From: Hyphomicrobiales bacterium
GTDB taxonomy: Bacteria > Pseudomonadota > Alphaproteobacteria > Rhizobiales > OSC116
Assembly: GCA_013214705.1 (NCBI GenBank)
Contig: JABSRZ010000011.1
Span: 88,300-152,299, forward strand
Reading direction: 5' to 3'
Length of the DNA: 64,000 bases
The translations under genes were made by a program, and so were the position numbers. Shown here piece by piece: positions 36,110-46,025 of the stretch. The notes under the pieces are model-generated. The model saw only the letters and a program-made list of their open reading frames with translations, had not been told where the DNA came from and ran no database searches. Every line of letters begins with the position of its first letter. Position 1 is the stretch's first letter.

Positions 36110-36986
36110 TAATATAGACAAATCTAAATATTTGGCGCTGCTGGTTTTGCTGTTGCCCAGCCTACTGGGCATGCTGGCATTTGTCATTGCGCCAATAATT
36201 GCGTCACTTATTTTGAGTTTTTCGCAATGGGATTTAATTGGTGATGTAAAATGGATTGGCTTTGATAATTATACCACCATAATATTCGACCCAGCGGTGC
36301 GAACTGCATTGTTCAATACATTGATGTTTATAGCCGGTTATTTACCAAGCGTTATTGTCATTGCATTGGGGTTGGCATTGGTTTTAAACAGTAAAATCAA
36401 AGCCAAAACATTTTTTAGAGCGGTATATTTTGTGCCCGTCGTAACCTCATGGGTGGCGGTTTCATTGGTGTGGAAATGGATGCTTAACCCGGTTTATGGC
36501 ATTGTCAATTACGGGCTTTCATTTGTTGGTATAGATGGCCCCGGTTGGCTTTATGACCCGAACTGGGCGATGGCAGGGGTAATTTTGACTACAGTGTGGA
36601 AAGACATCGGCTTTGTGATGGTCATCTATTTAGCTGGCTTACAAGATATTCCCGAAAACCTTTATGAAGCGGCGGAGTTAGAAGATGCCAATGCGTGGCA
36701 AAAGTTTAGGTTTATCACTTGGCCATTGCTGGCACGCACGACATTTTTTGTGACCACAATATCGCTCATTAATTCGTTTCAAGTGTTCGATCAAATTTGG
36801 GTGATGACCAAAGGCGGCCCTGCTGGCTCCACCAGCGTGATGATGGAACTTATCTATAAAAATGCGTTTAGCTATTATAAAATGGGCTATGCATCGGCCA
36901 TATCTTGGGTTTTATTCGTCATTATTTTTGCGGTGACTATAACCCAAAATTATCTGCAAAAACAGCGGAGTGCCTATAATGTTTAA
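36099..36986 (+). CDS. Sugar ABC transporter permease (MalF/UgpA type)
   Basis: 295 residues, six membrane segments, EAA loop EAAELEDANAWQKFRFITWPLLARTTFF, FQVFDQIWVMTKGGPAGST near the C-terminus as in AglF/UgpA-type permeases. Overlaps lacI by 11 bases. Confidence 0.93.
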   Translation: MMFDNIDKSKYLALLVLLLPSLLGMLAFVIAPIIASLILSFSQWDLIGDVKWIGFDNYTTIIFDPAVRTALFNTLMFIAGYLPSVIVIALGLALVLNSKIKAKTFFRAVYFVPVVTSWVAVSLVWKWMLNPVYGIVNYGLSFVGIDGPGWLYDPNWAMAGVILTTVWKDIGFVMVIYLAGLQDIPENLYEAAELEDANAWQKFRFITWPLLARTTFFVTTISLINSFQVFDQIWVMTKGGPAGSTSVMMELIYKNAFSYYKMGYASAISWVLFVIIFAVTITQNYLQKQRSAYNV

Positions 36987-37812
36987 GCAGTTCGAAAATT
37001 TTTCGGCCGGGCGAAGCCTAACCTATATTTTATTGCTAATCGGTGCTGCTGCCATGTTGCTGCCTTTTGCTTGGATGATTGCTACATCTTTCAAAGGGGA
37101 GGGTGCAGTGTTTGTAACGCCGCCGCAACTTATACCCACAGAGCCAACGCTGGATAATTATTTCAAGGTTTTCAATTCATCGCCAATGGGTCGGTTTATT
37201 TTAAACAGCGTCATCGTGTCGAGTTTAAATACCTTTTTGGTGGTTTTATTTGCTGCGTCATCTGGTTATGCCTTTGCGCGGATAAAATTTAAAGGCCGGG
37301 AAGTGTTGTTCTATGGCTATTTAGCCACCATGATGGTGCCTCAGCAAGTCACTCTGACGCCTTTGTTTGTCATAATGAATTTTCTCGATTGGAGCAATAG
37401 CTACCAAGCGTTGATATTGCCAACTAGCTTTAGCGCGTTTGGGACTTTTTTAATGCGCCAGTTTTTTATGGGCATTCCGCAAGAGATTGAAGACGCTGCT
37501 GTGCTCGATGGGGCAGGGCACATCACCATTTTTTATAAAATTGCCATTCATTTGGCAAAACCAGCCATGGCCACATTAGCAATTTTTGCCTTCATGGCCA
37601 GCTGGAACAGTTTTTTATGGCCGCTCATCATCACCTCAGATAGTTCGATGATGACTTTGCCACTCGGATTATCATTTTTGCAAGGGCGCTGGACAACAGA
37701 TTGGAATGTGCTCATGGCAGGAACCGTTATCGGCACTTTGCCGGTATTATTGGTCTATATATTTACCCAGAAATATATAATTAAAGGCCTTTCACACACT
37801 GGGTCAAAATGA
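36979..37812 (+). CDS. Sugar ABC transporter permease (MalG/UgpE type)
   Basis: 277 residues, six membrane segments, MVPQQVTLTPLFVIMNFLDW and EAA-like loop EIEDAAVLDGAGHITIFYKIAIHLAKPA. ATG at 36979 with CGGAG upstream; it overlaps the previous gene by 8 bases. Confidence 0.93.
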   Translation: MFKQFENFSAGRSLTYILLLIGAAAMLLPFAWMIATSFKGEGAVFVTPPQLIPTEPTLDNYFKVFNSSPMGRFILNSVIVSSLNTFLVVLFAASSGYAFARIKFKGREVLFYGYLATMMVPQQVTLTPLFVIMNFLDWSNSYQALILPTSFSAFGTFLMRQFFMGIPQEIEDAAVLDGAGHITIFYKIAIHLAKPAMATLAIFAFMASWNSFLWPLIITSDSSMMTLPLGLSFLQGRWTTDWNVLMAGTVIGTLPVLLVYIFTQKYIIKGLSHTGSK

Positions 37813-37827
37813 CAAAAGGGAAGAATA

Positions 37828-39048
37828 ATGAAGATTATCAATAAATTATTTGCCACCGTTGCGATTGCGTCGTTAAGCGTTGCGGGTTTTGCAAATGCCG
37901 AAAGTGTCACGGTGAAATATCTGACATTCTCGGCCGCGCCTAACTACATAAAAGAGTTGGACGCGACAATTGCGGCTTTTGAAGCCAAAAACCCCGACAT
38001 TGAAGTCGAGTATGAAACCGCAGGTTGGGAAGCTTATTTTACCAAGTTACAAACCTTGGTGGCATCTGGCAAAGCGCCCGATACTTATGAGCTAAATCAT
38101 GAAAATTTTGTGACTTACGCTTCAAAAGGTGCGTTGCTAGATATTGGCGGCATGTTAGGCGCTGACAAAAGCATTTATAACGCCACCGCTTTAGATGTGT
38201 TCACGCATGACGGCAAGCAACTTGGCTTGGTTGAAAGTTTCTCTAACGTGGTTTTATTCTATAACCAAGAAATGTTTGACGCTGCTGGGGTCGATTATCC
38301 TGCCGAAAGTTGGACTTGGAAAGAAGAACTTGAGGCTGCCCAGAAACTAACCAAAGATGGTAATTGGGGCGCATTTGCACCGATTCAATTCTGGGAGTTT
38401 TATAAAACAATTGCCCAAAATGGTGGGGCTATTTTGAATGATGATAAAACCGAAGTGGTGATTGATTCTGCACAAAATGTTGAAACTTTAACTTGGATGA
38501 TTGACAAGATTAACAAATATAAAGTCACTCCATCTAGCGCTCAAATGGCAGGGCAATCATCTGAAGACATGTTCAAAGCTGGCAAAATCGGCATGCTGAG
38601 GACTGGTATTTGGATGTTTGGTGCGTTTAACGATGCCCCGTTTAAATGGGACATTGCGTTAGAACCCGGCAATACCAATAAAGCCCATCATTTCTTTGCA
38701 AATGGCGTTGTGGTTTCGGATAAAACTGAAAATCCAGAACAAGCGTTTAAATGGATCAAGTTCCTAACATCTAGCCAAGAAGCTGTGGAATTAAGAATTG
38801 CTGCTGGTTGGGAATTGCCAGCTGTTTCTGACCCCAAATACGCAAAAGCTTATTTAGATCAACCTATTCCACCAAGCCGCGACGTTGTGTTCAAAGCTTT
38901 GGATAGTGCGGTTGTGCCGCCGGTGATAGCCAATTGGAACCAATTGACTGACGCTGTAGGCAAAGAGCTTGAAGCGGCTGTATTGGGCACAAAAACCCCA
39001 GAACAAGCACTTAAGGATGCAAAAGTGGCTATCCAAGCCATTATGTGA
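37828..39048 (+). CDS. Sugar ABC transporter substrate-binding protein (family 1 extracellular)
   Basis: 406 residues: signal peptide (1-24, ending ANA-E), then an SBP_bac_1 fold: TVKYLTFSAAPNYIKELDATIAAFEAKNPDIEVEYE, DTYELNHENFVTYASKGALLDI, GKIGMLRTGIWMFGAF. Probable ligand is an oligosaccharide, given the three glycosidase-like genes downstream; anomer and linkage are not readable. AAAAGGGAAG ribosome site. A hairpin lies right after the stop codon. Confidence 0.92.
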   Translation: MKIINKLFATVAIASLSVAGFANAESVTVKYLTFSAAPNYIKELDATIAAFEAKNPDIEVEYETAGWEAYFTKLQTLVASGKAPDTYELNHENFVTYASKGALLDIGGMLGADKSIYNATALDVFTHDGKQLGLVESFSNVVLFYNQEMFDAAGVDYPAESWTWKEELEAAQKLTKDGNWGAFAPIQFWEFYKTIAQNGGAILNDDKTEVVIDSAQNVETLTWMIDKINKYKVTPSSAQMAGQSSEDMFKAGKIGMLRTGIWMFGAFNDAPFKWDIALEPGNTNKAHHFFANGVVVSDKTENPEQAFKWIKFLTSSQEAVELRIAAGWELPAVSDPKYAKAYLDQPIPPSRDVVFKALDSAVVPPVIANWNQLTDAVGKELEAAVLGTKTPEQALKDAKVAIQAIM

Positions 39049-39067
39049 CTTTAGCTAGACCAAAATC

Positions 39068-39099
39068 GGGAAATCAGAATGTCCTCCATTCTGATTCCC
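39068..39099 (+). other. Intercistronic hairpin after the binding-protein gene
   Basis: A 12-bp stem with one bulged A (GGGAA(A)TCAGAAT / ATTCTGATTCCC) around a 7-base loop, without T tract. It should protect the 3' end of the upstream mRNA or attenuate transcription, giving more binding protein than enzymes, as seen in other sugar operons. The GTG at 39045 lies before it, and the likely start of the next gene (39117) lies after it. Confidence 0.65.
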
Positions 39100-39116
39100 C
39101 TCAATGGAGCATATTA

Positions 39117-40910
39117 ATGCGCGATCAATACTATCCCACTGGCAACGATTATGTTGCCTTGCCAACTATCAACAATTTTGGCGAAATTGAAAGCTTTAAT
39201 GTCGTTTCAATGGCAGACCGGGGGCTTCTAGAAGTCTCCGGTGCGCCGTTTTTGCGAATTGAGTTGGAAATAGATGGCCAGATATTAGAAATGTCCGATC
39301 TGAAATGGCAAATGTTAGATGAGTGGATGCCTTGCTTTACGCTCATTCATAATGAAATTAAAATAGATGTGACCTATATAGCACCGCAAAATACCCGTGG
39401 CTGGTTTTTGGAAGTGAATATAGATGCCAAACAAACTCACGATATAAGTTTGCGTCTGTTTGGGCAATTTAATCAATTGTTGCATTCAATTAACGAAACC
39501 AAAATCTGTAGCGGCGAAATTATCGCCTATAAAAGCCTATGGAATGATGGTTATATGTTCGACTTTCGTAAAGACATAACTAAATTGAGCTTTGGCTTTG
39601 TAACTGATGGTGGTTTTGATGAACAAACACTTGGTGAGAGCGATGGAATATTCTGTCTAACAAAAATATTACAGGCTAAACAGCAAAAATTTAAAACCAA
39701 CAGCCAGCATTATATTTATATGGGTGTTGGGTTGGAAGAAGTTGGGGCGGCGACACAGGCCGTACATATGCAACGCGAAGGCGGTAAATTTTTAAAATCT
39801 CAATTAAGCGATTGGTTGCAGAGCAGATTGAAAACCACCGGTGATGCCAAAATCGACCGAATATTAAACCGAAATCTATTTTTCAATTATTTTTATGCCA
39901 CTGGCCGTAGTTTCGACACCGAAGAGCTCATACTCTGCACCTCACGTAGCCCGCGTTATTATGTCAGTGCTGCTTATTGGGACAGAGATAGCCTAATTTG
40001 GAGTTTTCCGGCTCTTCTGACCACCGATGTTGGCATAGCCAAAGAGGCATTAGATTATGTATTTGGCCGGCAAATCAAAAATATTGGCATTCATTCACGT
40101 TATATAGATGGCACGGTTTTAGAACCCGGCTTTGAACTAGATGAACTATGTGCGCCCATATTAGCCTTAGAGCAATATTTTAACGCAACACAGGATTGGG
40201 ATTATTTAGGTTCAACCAAAATCCGCGAAGGCATTGCCCATATTGTGGCGCGGCTTAAACAATGGAGGCATAAAGATATTGACCTTTACGGAACATTTTT
40301 AATGCCAACAGATGATATGAAAACTTACGATTATTTGACCTATAATAATGTTCTAGTGTGGAAAATACTTATTATTTTGAACCGGTTTTATAAAAAACTG
40401 CAATTGACCGAGCTGGCCGAATGGGCAATTGATAACGCTGAATTGGTAAAAGCGGCCATTAACCGACACTGTATCAAAAGCCTTAACGGCGGGCCACAAT
40501 ATGTTTGGAGCGTCGACCTAAATGGCAATTACGACACTTATGACGAGCCACCGGGCAGCCTAACTTTACTGGCATATTATGGCTTTTGCGATTCAGATGA
40601 TGAGGTTTTTAAAAATACGTTGGCGTCACTTTATTGCGCCGATTTTCCACATTATTTTGCCAATACAGAGTTTGAGGAATTGGGCTGCACCCATGCAGAT
40701 TATCCGTGGATTTTATCTATGTGCAATAGCTTGTTAAATGGCCGCCGTGATGAAGCTATAGACATGTTGCAGCGCACAAAAATGGACAATTATATCGCCT
40801 GTGAAAGCATTGATGCCACGACTGGAGACTGGGCAACTGGCGCTCATTTTGCAACCTGTGCAGGTTTTTTAGTTCATGCTTTATTACATAGTTATGCGGA
40901 GACCAAATAA
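39117..40910 (+). CDS. Six-hairpin (alpha/alpha toroid) glycosidase-like protein, family not assigned
   Basis: 597 residues, no signal peptide. N-terminal half (1-255) is beta-rich (EVSGAPFLRIELEIDGQILEMSD, TYIAPQNTRGWFLEV), C-terminal half is a helical toroid (about 270-590) with CTSRSPRYYVSAAYWDRDSLIWSFPALL, DELCAPILALEQYF and GWATGAHFATCAG-like end (GDWATGAHFATCAGF). A beta domain followed by an (alpha/alpha)6 barrel is shared by GH15, GH65, GH94, GH125 and others. The WDRDS turn probably carries a catalytic or sugar-binding acid. The start at 39117 follows GGAG and a hairpin; an in-frame GTG at 39045 would put the hairpin inside the gene. Ends by overlapping the next ATG. Confidence 0.65.
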   Translation: MRDQYYPTGNDYVALPTINNFGEIESFNVVSMADRGLLEVSGAPFLRIELEIDGQILEMSDLKWQMLDEWMPCFTLIHNEIKIDVTYIAPQNTRGWFLEVNIDAKQTHDISLRLFGQFNQLLHSINETKICSGEIIAYKSLWNDGYMFDFRKDITKLSFGFVTDGGFDEQTLGESDGIFCLTKILQAKQQKFKTNSQHYIYMGVGLEEVGAATQAVHMQREGGKFLKSQLSDWLQSRLKTTGDAKIDRILNRNLFFNYFYATGRSFDTEELILCTSRSPRYYVSAAYWDRDSLIWSFPALLTTDVGIAKEALDYVFGRQIKNIGIHSRYIDGTVLEPGFELDELCAPILALEQYFNATQDWDYLGSTKIREGIAHIVARLKQWRHKDIDLYGTFLMPTDDMKTYDYLTYNNVLVWKILIILNRFYKKLQLTELAEWAIDNAELVKAAINRHCIKSLNGGPQYVWSVDLNGNYDTYDEPPGSLTLLAYYGFCDSDDEVFKNTLASLYCADFPHYFANTEFEELGCTHADYPWILSMCNSLLNGRRDEAIDMLQRTKMDNYIACESIDATTGDWATGAHFATCAGFLVHALLHSYAETK

Positions 40911-42736
40911 TGAGTTTTTCTGGTTTGGCGCTGATCGGTTGTGAGAAATTAGCCGGCATTTATGGAGTTAATGAAGGCATTATTGATGCCAAAGGCACCG
41001 GCGTGCAGCATCTATTTTACAATGGTTTTGGACGAGATTTAATTCACAGTGCCATCACCCTGATTAAGGATGGCGATAAAATTTATTATGGCAATAGGGT
41101 TGAATCTTTAAAGCAACATCCTGTACATATGAAACCCGTGTCATCTCATGCCAAAAATGGTTATATTTTCACCGATCAATTTGAATGTGGTGAGTTTAAC
41201 AAAACTGAAAAAGCCTATGCGTGGGGCGATGCGAATTTGGGTTTTGACATTGAGGTCGAAAATAAAACCGGCCAAGAGCGTGAAATTGAAATTTACGCTT
41301 ATGTAATTTTACAGCCACAAGCGGGCAGGAAACTAAAAAAGCAAACGGCTGCCATCATCGCTGCGGGTGAAGATTGCAACATTGGCATCCAATTTGCCGA
41401 TGCAAACAGCCATTCGATGCTAACCGAAGGGCCGACCGGGTTTATTTATCGCCTGACCAGTAGTTTGTTACAAAACGATTTGCGCACAGCAAATGTCGAA
41501 GTTGCAGATGATATGTTATGTGGGGTTTTGCTTGGCCGGAAATTCACCCTGCCAGCAAATGGGAGTGTCAATGCCTCTTGGTCAATGACTTTTGCCGATA
41601 ACCAGCCGCAGTTAGTGGCGCAATTGGCGAGCAATTCAAAGCTAAATTATCAAAATTCAGCAGTTGTATATTGGGAAGCTTATTTGGCAGCTGGCCACCT
41701 GCTAAATGTTGATGAACCACATTTTGATAGAGTTAATCAGGTGGCGATTAAATCGGCGGTTATAAATGGGTTTGTGCCGGCAGATTTAACTGGTTTTTAT
41801 TATGCCGATGGCTTGCCATGTTTTTACCCACGCGATGCGATGATGGTGGCAAAAGGCTTCTTAAAGTCCGGACATTTGGTCGAAGCCAAACAGGTTATTG
41901 AATATCTGCGCGCCAAAGATTTAAACCCACTTGGGGAGTTTTATCAAAGGTTTGATGGCAATGGCAAAGTGTCGGAAGGGGCGAATAATAATGTCGCCAA
42001 ACAACTCGACTCAATAGGCTATTATTTGCGCATGGTGCGGGAATATCAACAAGTGAGTGGCGAAAAATTAGCTACTGATGATGAAATCATTGCCTTGGCA
42101 AAAGTAATAATAGATGCGGAACAAAAATTCGGTTTGGTGGGGCCTGAAGGCGGGGTCAATGAGGGCGTATTCGGCGCGGCTTTCATCACATCATCCAACA
42201 TGTTCATTTATGGCGGTTTATTAGCGGCGATGGAAATGTTAGGCGCTCACCCGTTTGTAGCAGCTATACGGACGGCGAATGAGCAAATATTTACCGGCAT
42301 AGAAAGAACCTATATTGACGGGCAGGGCTATAAATATGGCTATGTAACTTACCATAATGAACTGATACATAAATATGACACACCGCAATATTTTGGGCTT
42401 TTATACGGCTTTCCTGACACCGAAAAAATGCGTTTAACTCACCAATATTTGCTGAAAAATGCTAATTTTTATGAACATGGCATTGGTTATAGTGAGCAGG
42501 AATACCATCATGGAGCGTGGACTTTTAACACCGCCGCCTGCGCGCAATATGCCTACAAAATTGGCGATGTGGAAACCTATAAAAACAAATTAAATTGGCT
42601 AAAGCTGCACAGAAATGGCTATGGCCTTATGCCCGAAGCATTTTCGGCCGATGAAAAACATATTTGCTATATCAACCCCTTGGTTTGGGCTTGTGCTGAG
42701 ATAGTCTCTATGCTGCATATTGGAGACAAAGTATGA
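40910..42736 (+). CDS. GH15-like (glucoamylase-type) glycoside hydrolase
   Basis: 608 residues, cytoplasmic (no signal peptide). Beta-sandwich N-terminal part (1-265: GIYGVNEGIIDAKGTGVQHL, GDANLGFDIEVENKTG) and a toroid C-terminal part (about 280-605). GH15 features are visible: FYPRDAMMVAKGFLKSGHL, KQLDSIGYYLRMVREYQ, and a final NPLVWACAEIVSML. It would release glucose from imported alpha-glucosides. Overlaps the previous gene by one base and the next by four. Confidence 0.78.
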   Translation: MSFSGLALIGCEKLAGIYGVNEGIIDAKGTGVQHLFYNGFGRDLIHSAITLIKDGDKIYYGNRVESLKQHPVHMKPVSSHAKNGYIFTDQFECGEFNKTEKAYAWGDANLGFDIEVENKTGQEREIEIYAYVILQPQAGRKLKKQTAAIIAAGEDCNIGIQFADANSHSMLTEGPTGFIYRLTSSLLQNDLRTANVEVADDMLCGVLLGRKFTLPANGSVNASWSMTFADNQPQLVAQLASNSKLNYQNSAVVYWEAYLAAGHLLNVDEPHFDRVNQVAIKSAVINGFVPADLTGFYYADGLPCFYPRDAMMVAKGFLKSGHLVEAKQVIEYLRAKDLNPLGEFYQRFDGNGKVSEGANNNVAKQLDSIGYYLRMVREYQQVSGEKLATDDEIIALAKVIIDAEQKFGLVGPEGGVNEGVFGAAFITSSNMFIYGGLLAAMEMLGAHPFVAAIRTANEQIFTGIERTYIDGQGYKYGYVTYHNELIHKYDTPQYFGLLYGFPDTEKMRLTHQYLLKNANFYEHGIGYSEQEYHHGAWTFNTAACAQYAYKIGDVETYKNKLNWLKLHRNGYGLMPEAFSADEKHICYINPLVWACAEIVSMLHIGDKV

Positions 42737-45700
42737 AAATAAATTCGACAACACCCTTGGGCGAAAATTCAGGTTGGTTTTTTGAGTGTTACAACCTAAT
42801 TGTGCATAATGATGAAGATATAACCCAAAGGCTGATTCAAAAGGCTCAACAAAAAAAATCTGAAAACGAAATTCTGGGTGTGGCTTTGTCATTGTATTTA
42901 ATGGCTTTGTCGGCTCGTCAACATGGTGATTCAACACAGTTAAATAATGATTTTACTCACAATCTTTGCGACATTTGCCATACGGCCCTTAATGAATTGA
43001 TGACGGTTAAAAACCATAGCGAAACTCTTAGCCTTGCCATTTTATATGGCGCATTAAATGCTGTAAATCTCATGTTAAAACGGGCAGAAATTGCTCAAAC
43101 CATTGGACAAGTTAAAAACTTTGTCTATAAAAACTGCATTTCTGGCGGCAGCTTAACTTCATCTTCCTCGCGTGATCAATTGACCTATGATTTGTTGTTG
43201 GCCTGCACCCCATTTGGCTTGTTTGAACCAGAAGATTTGGTTTTGGTTTCGGCAATTGAAAAGCTAACACAGGCTAAAAAACTAGAAAGTACCAGTGATG
43301 ATGAATTGGCTTTGTTGGCATGGTATTATGCCGAACAAGGCAGTTACCAAACGGCACGTAACCTATTGCATGGGTTGAATATACCAATTGCCAAAATCGC
43401 ATCGCAACGTTTACAGGCCATGAACCAGTTGGCAACCATGTTTATAAAACACAAGCCAATGGGCAATGGCAACCGTTATGAACCTATGGTTGAAGAGCGT
43501 TTTCCGAAATTGGTGACAAGTGAGGATGAAGTGGTCATCCGCGCTCTTTCAGTGCCGTTTTCGGCAGATGAGCCGTTAGAATTACAACTGAAGACACAAG
43601 TTATTAAAGGTGAAATGTTAAACGGCCATTGGCAATTCATCATTCCAGCCAATGAAGCTGGTCAGATTGTTGAATATCAACTGCAATTTAAAAACAAGCC
43701 AGACGTGAAAACCAAAACTTACAGTTATGAAATATTGCAAAAACATGTTTTTGGTGAAGTTTCAGCAGTTTTCGCTTCGTGTCATCAATTGATTGTCAGC
43801 TCGAACCAAATGGCACTGAAGTTTGAGCTTGTTGATGGACAAATGACAATTGCTGTTCAACAATTAGCAGACAATTTACCGCCAAAAATTGACGGTAAAA
43901 CTCAATATAATTTGGGCGAATTTGTTATTAATTTAAGTAGCAATCCGTTTGCCTTTAGTGTGTCTAAAGCCGATTACATGAATTTTGAATCTGCTGAAAA
44001 CGGCCTGAAATGGTTCGCCAATCAGCAGGGAGATGTTGAACAAATCATATTGTCATTACAAACGCAGAACACCGGAATTTATGGCCTAGGTGAGCGTTAT
44101 AATGCACTTGATCAAAGTGGTCAATTTGTCGACCAATATGTCTATAACCAATATAAAGATCAGGGCTTAAAAACCTACATTCCGATGCCGGTTTTTTACA
44201 CCAAAACAGGTTATGGAATGCATATAGATAGTTATTCTTACACTTGGTTCGATTTTGCAAGTGCGCAATCAGATCTGTTGATGATGGGCATTGAGTCCAA
44301 TATTTTATCGATACAAGTTTTTGAGGGCAGTCTTAATGATCAAATTGCGCAATTTATGGCGCGCACTGGCGAGGTGAAGCCCGTCCCCACATGGGCGTTG
44401 GGGCCTTGGATGTCGTCCAACAATTGGGACAGTGATGCCGAAGTGAGAAAACAGGTGGAACTGACAAAATTTCATAACATTCCCGCCACTGTTTTGGTGA
44501 TTGAAGCGTGGAGCGATGAGGCGACATTTTACATTTTTAATGACGCAACCTATGACGAAGTGGACGGCAATGAAAGCTTGAAATATTCAGATTTTAAGTT
44601 TCCACAATGGGGGCGTTGGCCAGACCCAAAAGGCTTGGTGGAACATTTGCATGATAATGATTTAAAAGTGATTCTGTGGCAAATACCAATTGTGAAACAG
44701 GTGACAAGCCTTACTCATTTGCAAAAAACAGCCGATGAGGCGGCGTTAATAGACAATGGATATGGTGTAAAAAATGCCGATGGTAGCCCTTATAGATTGC
44801 CAGAAGGCTGGTTTAAAGACAGTTTATTGCTAGATTTTACCAATGATGACGCCAAAAAGTGGTGGTTTGATAAACGCCAATATTTAATCGATGATCTGGC
44901 AGTTGATGGGTTTAAAACTGATGGCGGCGAATGTGTGTTTGGCAATGATTTGACGTTTGCAGATGGCAGCGATGGCCTCACTATGCGTAATAAATATCCG
45001 GTCGATTATATATCTGCATATTACGAATTTGCTCAACAAAATAACGGCATCACTTTCTCTCGATCTGGGTATACCGGCGCGCAAACATTCCCCGCACATT
45101 GGGCGGGAGATGAGCGCTCAACATGGGATGCTTTTAAGCGAAGTATACTTGCTGGCTTGTCATCTGGCATGTCGGGTGTTGTTTTTTGGGGGTGGGATTT
45201 AGGCGGGTTTAGCGGCCCTGTTCCGACGGCAGAATTATACATTCGCTCGGTGCAAATGGCGTGCTTTTGCCCAATTATGCAATTTCATGCCGAAAGCAAG
45301 GCCGAATATAACCAAGATCGCACACCATGGAACATCGCCGAGCGTTCTGATGATAAACGGGCGTTAGACATTTACCGATATTACGCCAATCTTCGTATGT
45401 CTCTAATGCCATATTTGCGCCAAGAGGCGGCATATTGTGTTTCTCAGCGCACACCAATGATGCGGGCTTTGGTATTGGATTACCAACAAGACCCACAAGT
45501 TAGCGAGATGTGGGATGAATATATGTTTGGCCGCGACCTTCTGGTTGCGCCGGTCATCAACCAAAATAATGTGGAGCGCCAAGTATATCTGCCGCAAGGC
45601 AAATGGTGGCATTTATTTGAAAATAAATATTATGACCCGGGCTGGCAAAATATTAGCGCAAGCTTAGCTGAAATTCCGATATTTGCAAAATATGGCAGCC

Positions 45701-46017
45701 TCATTCCTCTAACCTTTGATGACGAAATTAAACTTGGCGCTTCTATGCCTTCTGATATCGATAAACCAAATAAATTGGTTTTATTGATTGTAGGCAAGAT
45801 CGCAAAAACACAGATATTCACCGCAGATAATGGCGTTGAGGTATATGTGGTTATGAATTCGCAAGGCCATGTGAAGGTTAATTATAGTGGTGAGTTGGAT
45901 AAACAATTTATTCTGACATTTACCGAAACTCCGATTGAAGTCCATGTTAATAATCAGCAAATCAACCCTGTATTTATCGACCTTGCAGGCCGACCGCTTT
46001 ATGCAATTTATATTTAG
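42733..46017 (+). CDS. GH31 alpha-glycosidase with long helical N-terminal domain
   Basis: 1094 residues, much longer than typical GH31 enzymes of 600-800. Residues 1-240 are helical and polar (LACTPFGLFEPEDLVLVSAIEKL, DELALLAWYYAEQGSYQTARNLL) and resemble part of an alpha/alpha toroid or TPR solenoid. Residues about 260-330 read as a beta-sandwich module, and from about 350 the protein is GH31: GIYGLGERYNALDQ, PVPTWALGPWMSSNNWDSDAEVRKQ, nucleophile Asp730 in DGFKTDGGE, acid/base Asp793 in HWAGDERSTW, FWGWDLGGFSG, then the beta C-terminal domains. No signal peptide. The KTDxGE wording is nearer to the YicI alpha-xylosidase subgroup than to classical alpha-glucosidases. Confidence 0.85.
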   Translation: MKINSTTPLGENSGWFFECYNLIVHNDEDITQRLIQKAQQKKSENEILGVALSLYLMALSARQHGDSTQLNNDFTHNLCDICHTALNELMTVKNHSETLSLAILYGALNAVNLMLKRAEIAQTIGQVKNFVYKNCISGGSLTSSSSRDQLTYDLLLACTPFGLFEPEDLVLVSAIEKLTQAKKLESTSDDELALLAWYYAEQGSYQTARNLLHGLNIPIAKIASQRLQAMNQLATMFIKHKPMGNGNRYEPMVEERFPKLVTSEDEVVIRALSVPFSADEPLELQLKTQVIKGEMLNGHWQFIIPANEAGQIVEYQLQFKNKPDVKTKTYSYEILQKHVFGEVSAVFASCHQLIVSSNQMALKFELVDGQMTIAVQQLADNLPPKIDGKTQYNLGEFVINLSSNPFAFSVSKADYMNFESAENGLKWFANQQGDVEQIILSLQTQNTGIYGLGERYNALDQSGQFVDQYVYNQYKDQGLKTYIPMPVFYTKTGYGMHIDSYSYTWFDFASAQSDLLMMGIESNILSIQVFEGSLNDQIAQFMARTGEVKPVPTWALGPWMSSNNWDSDAEVRKQVELTKFHNIPATVLVIEAWSDEATFYIFNDATYDEVDGNESLKYSDFKFPQWGRWPDPKGLVEHLHDNDLKVILWQIPIVKQVTSLTHLQKTADEAALIDNGYGVKNADGSPYRLPEGWFKDSLLLDFTNDDAKKWWFDKRQYLIDDLAVDGFKTDGGECVFGNDLTFADGSDGLTMRNKYPVDYISAYYEFAQQNNGITFSRSGYTGAQTFPAHWAGDERSTWDAFKRSILAGLSSGMSGVVFWGWDLGGFSGPVPTAELYIRSVQMACFCPIMQFHAESKAEYNQDRTPWNIAERSDDKRALDIYRYYANLRMSLMPYLRQEAAYCVSQRTPMMRALVLDYQQDPQVSEMWDEYMFGRDLLVAPVINQNNVERQVYLPQGKWWHLFENKYYDPGWQNISASLAEIPIFAKYGSLIPLTFDDEIKLGASMPSDIDKPNKLVLLIVGKIAKTQIFTADNGVEVYVVMNSQGHVKVNYSGELDKQFILTFTETPIEVHVNNQQINPVFIDLAGRPLYAIYI

Positions 46018-46025
46018 GAAAAATA

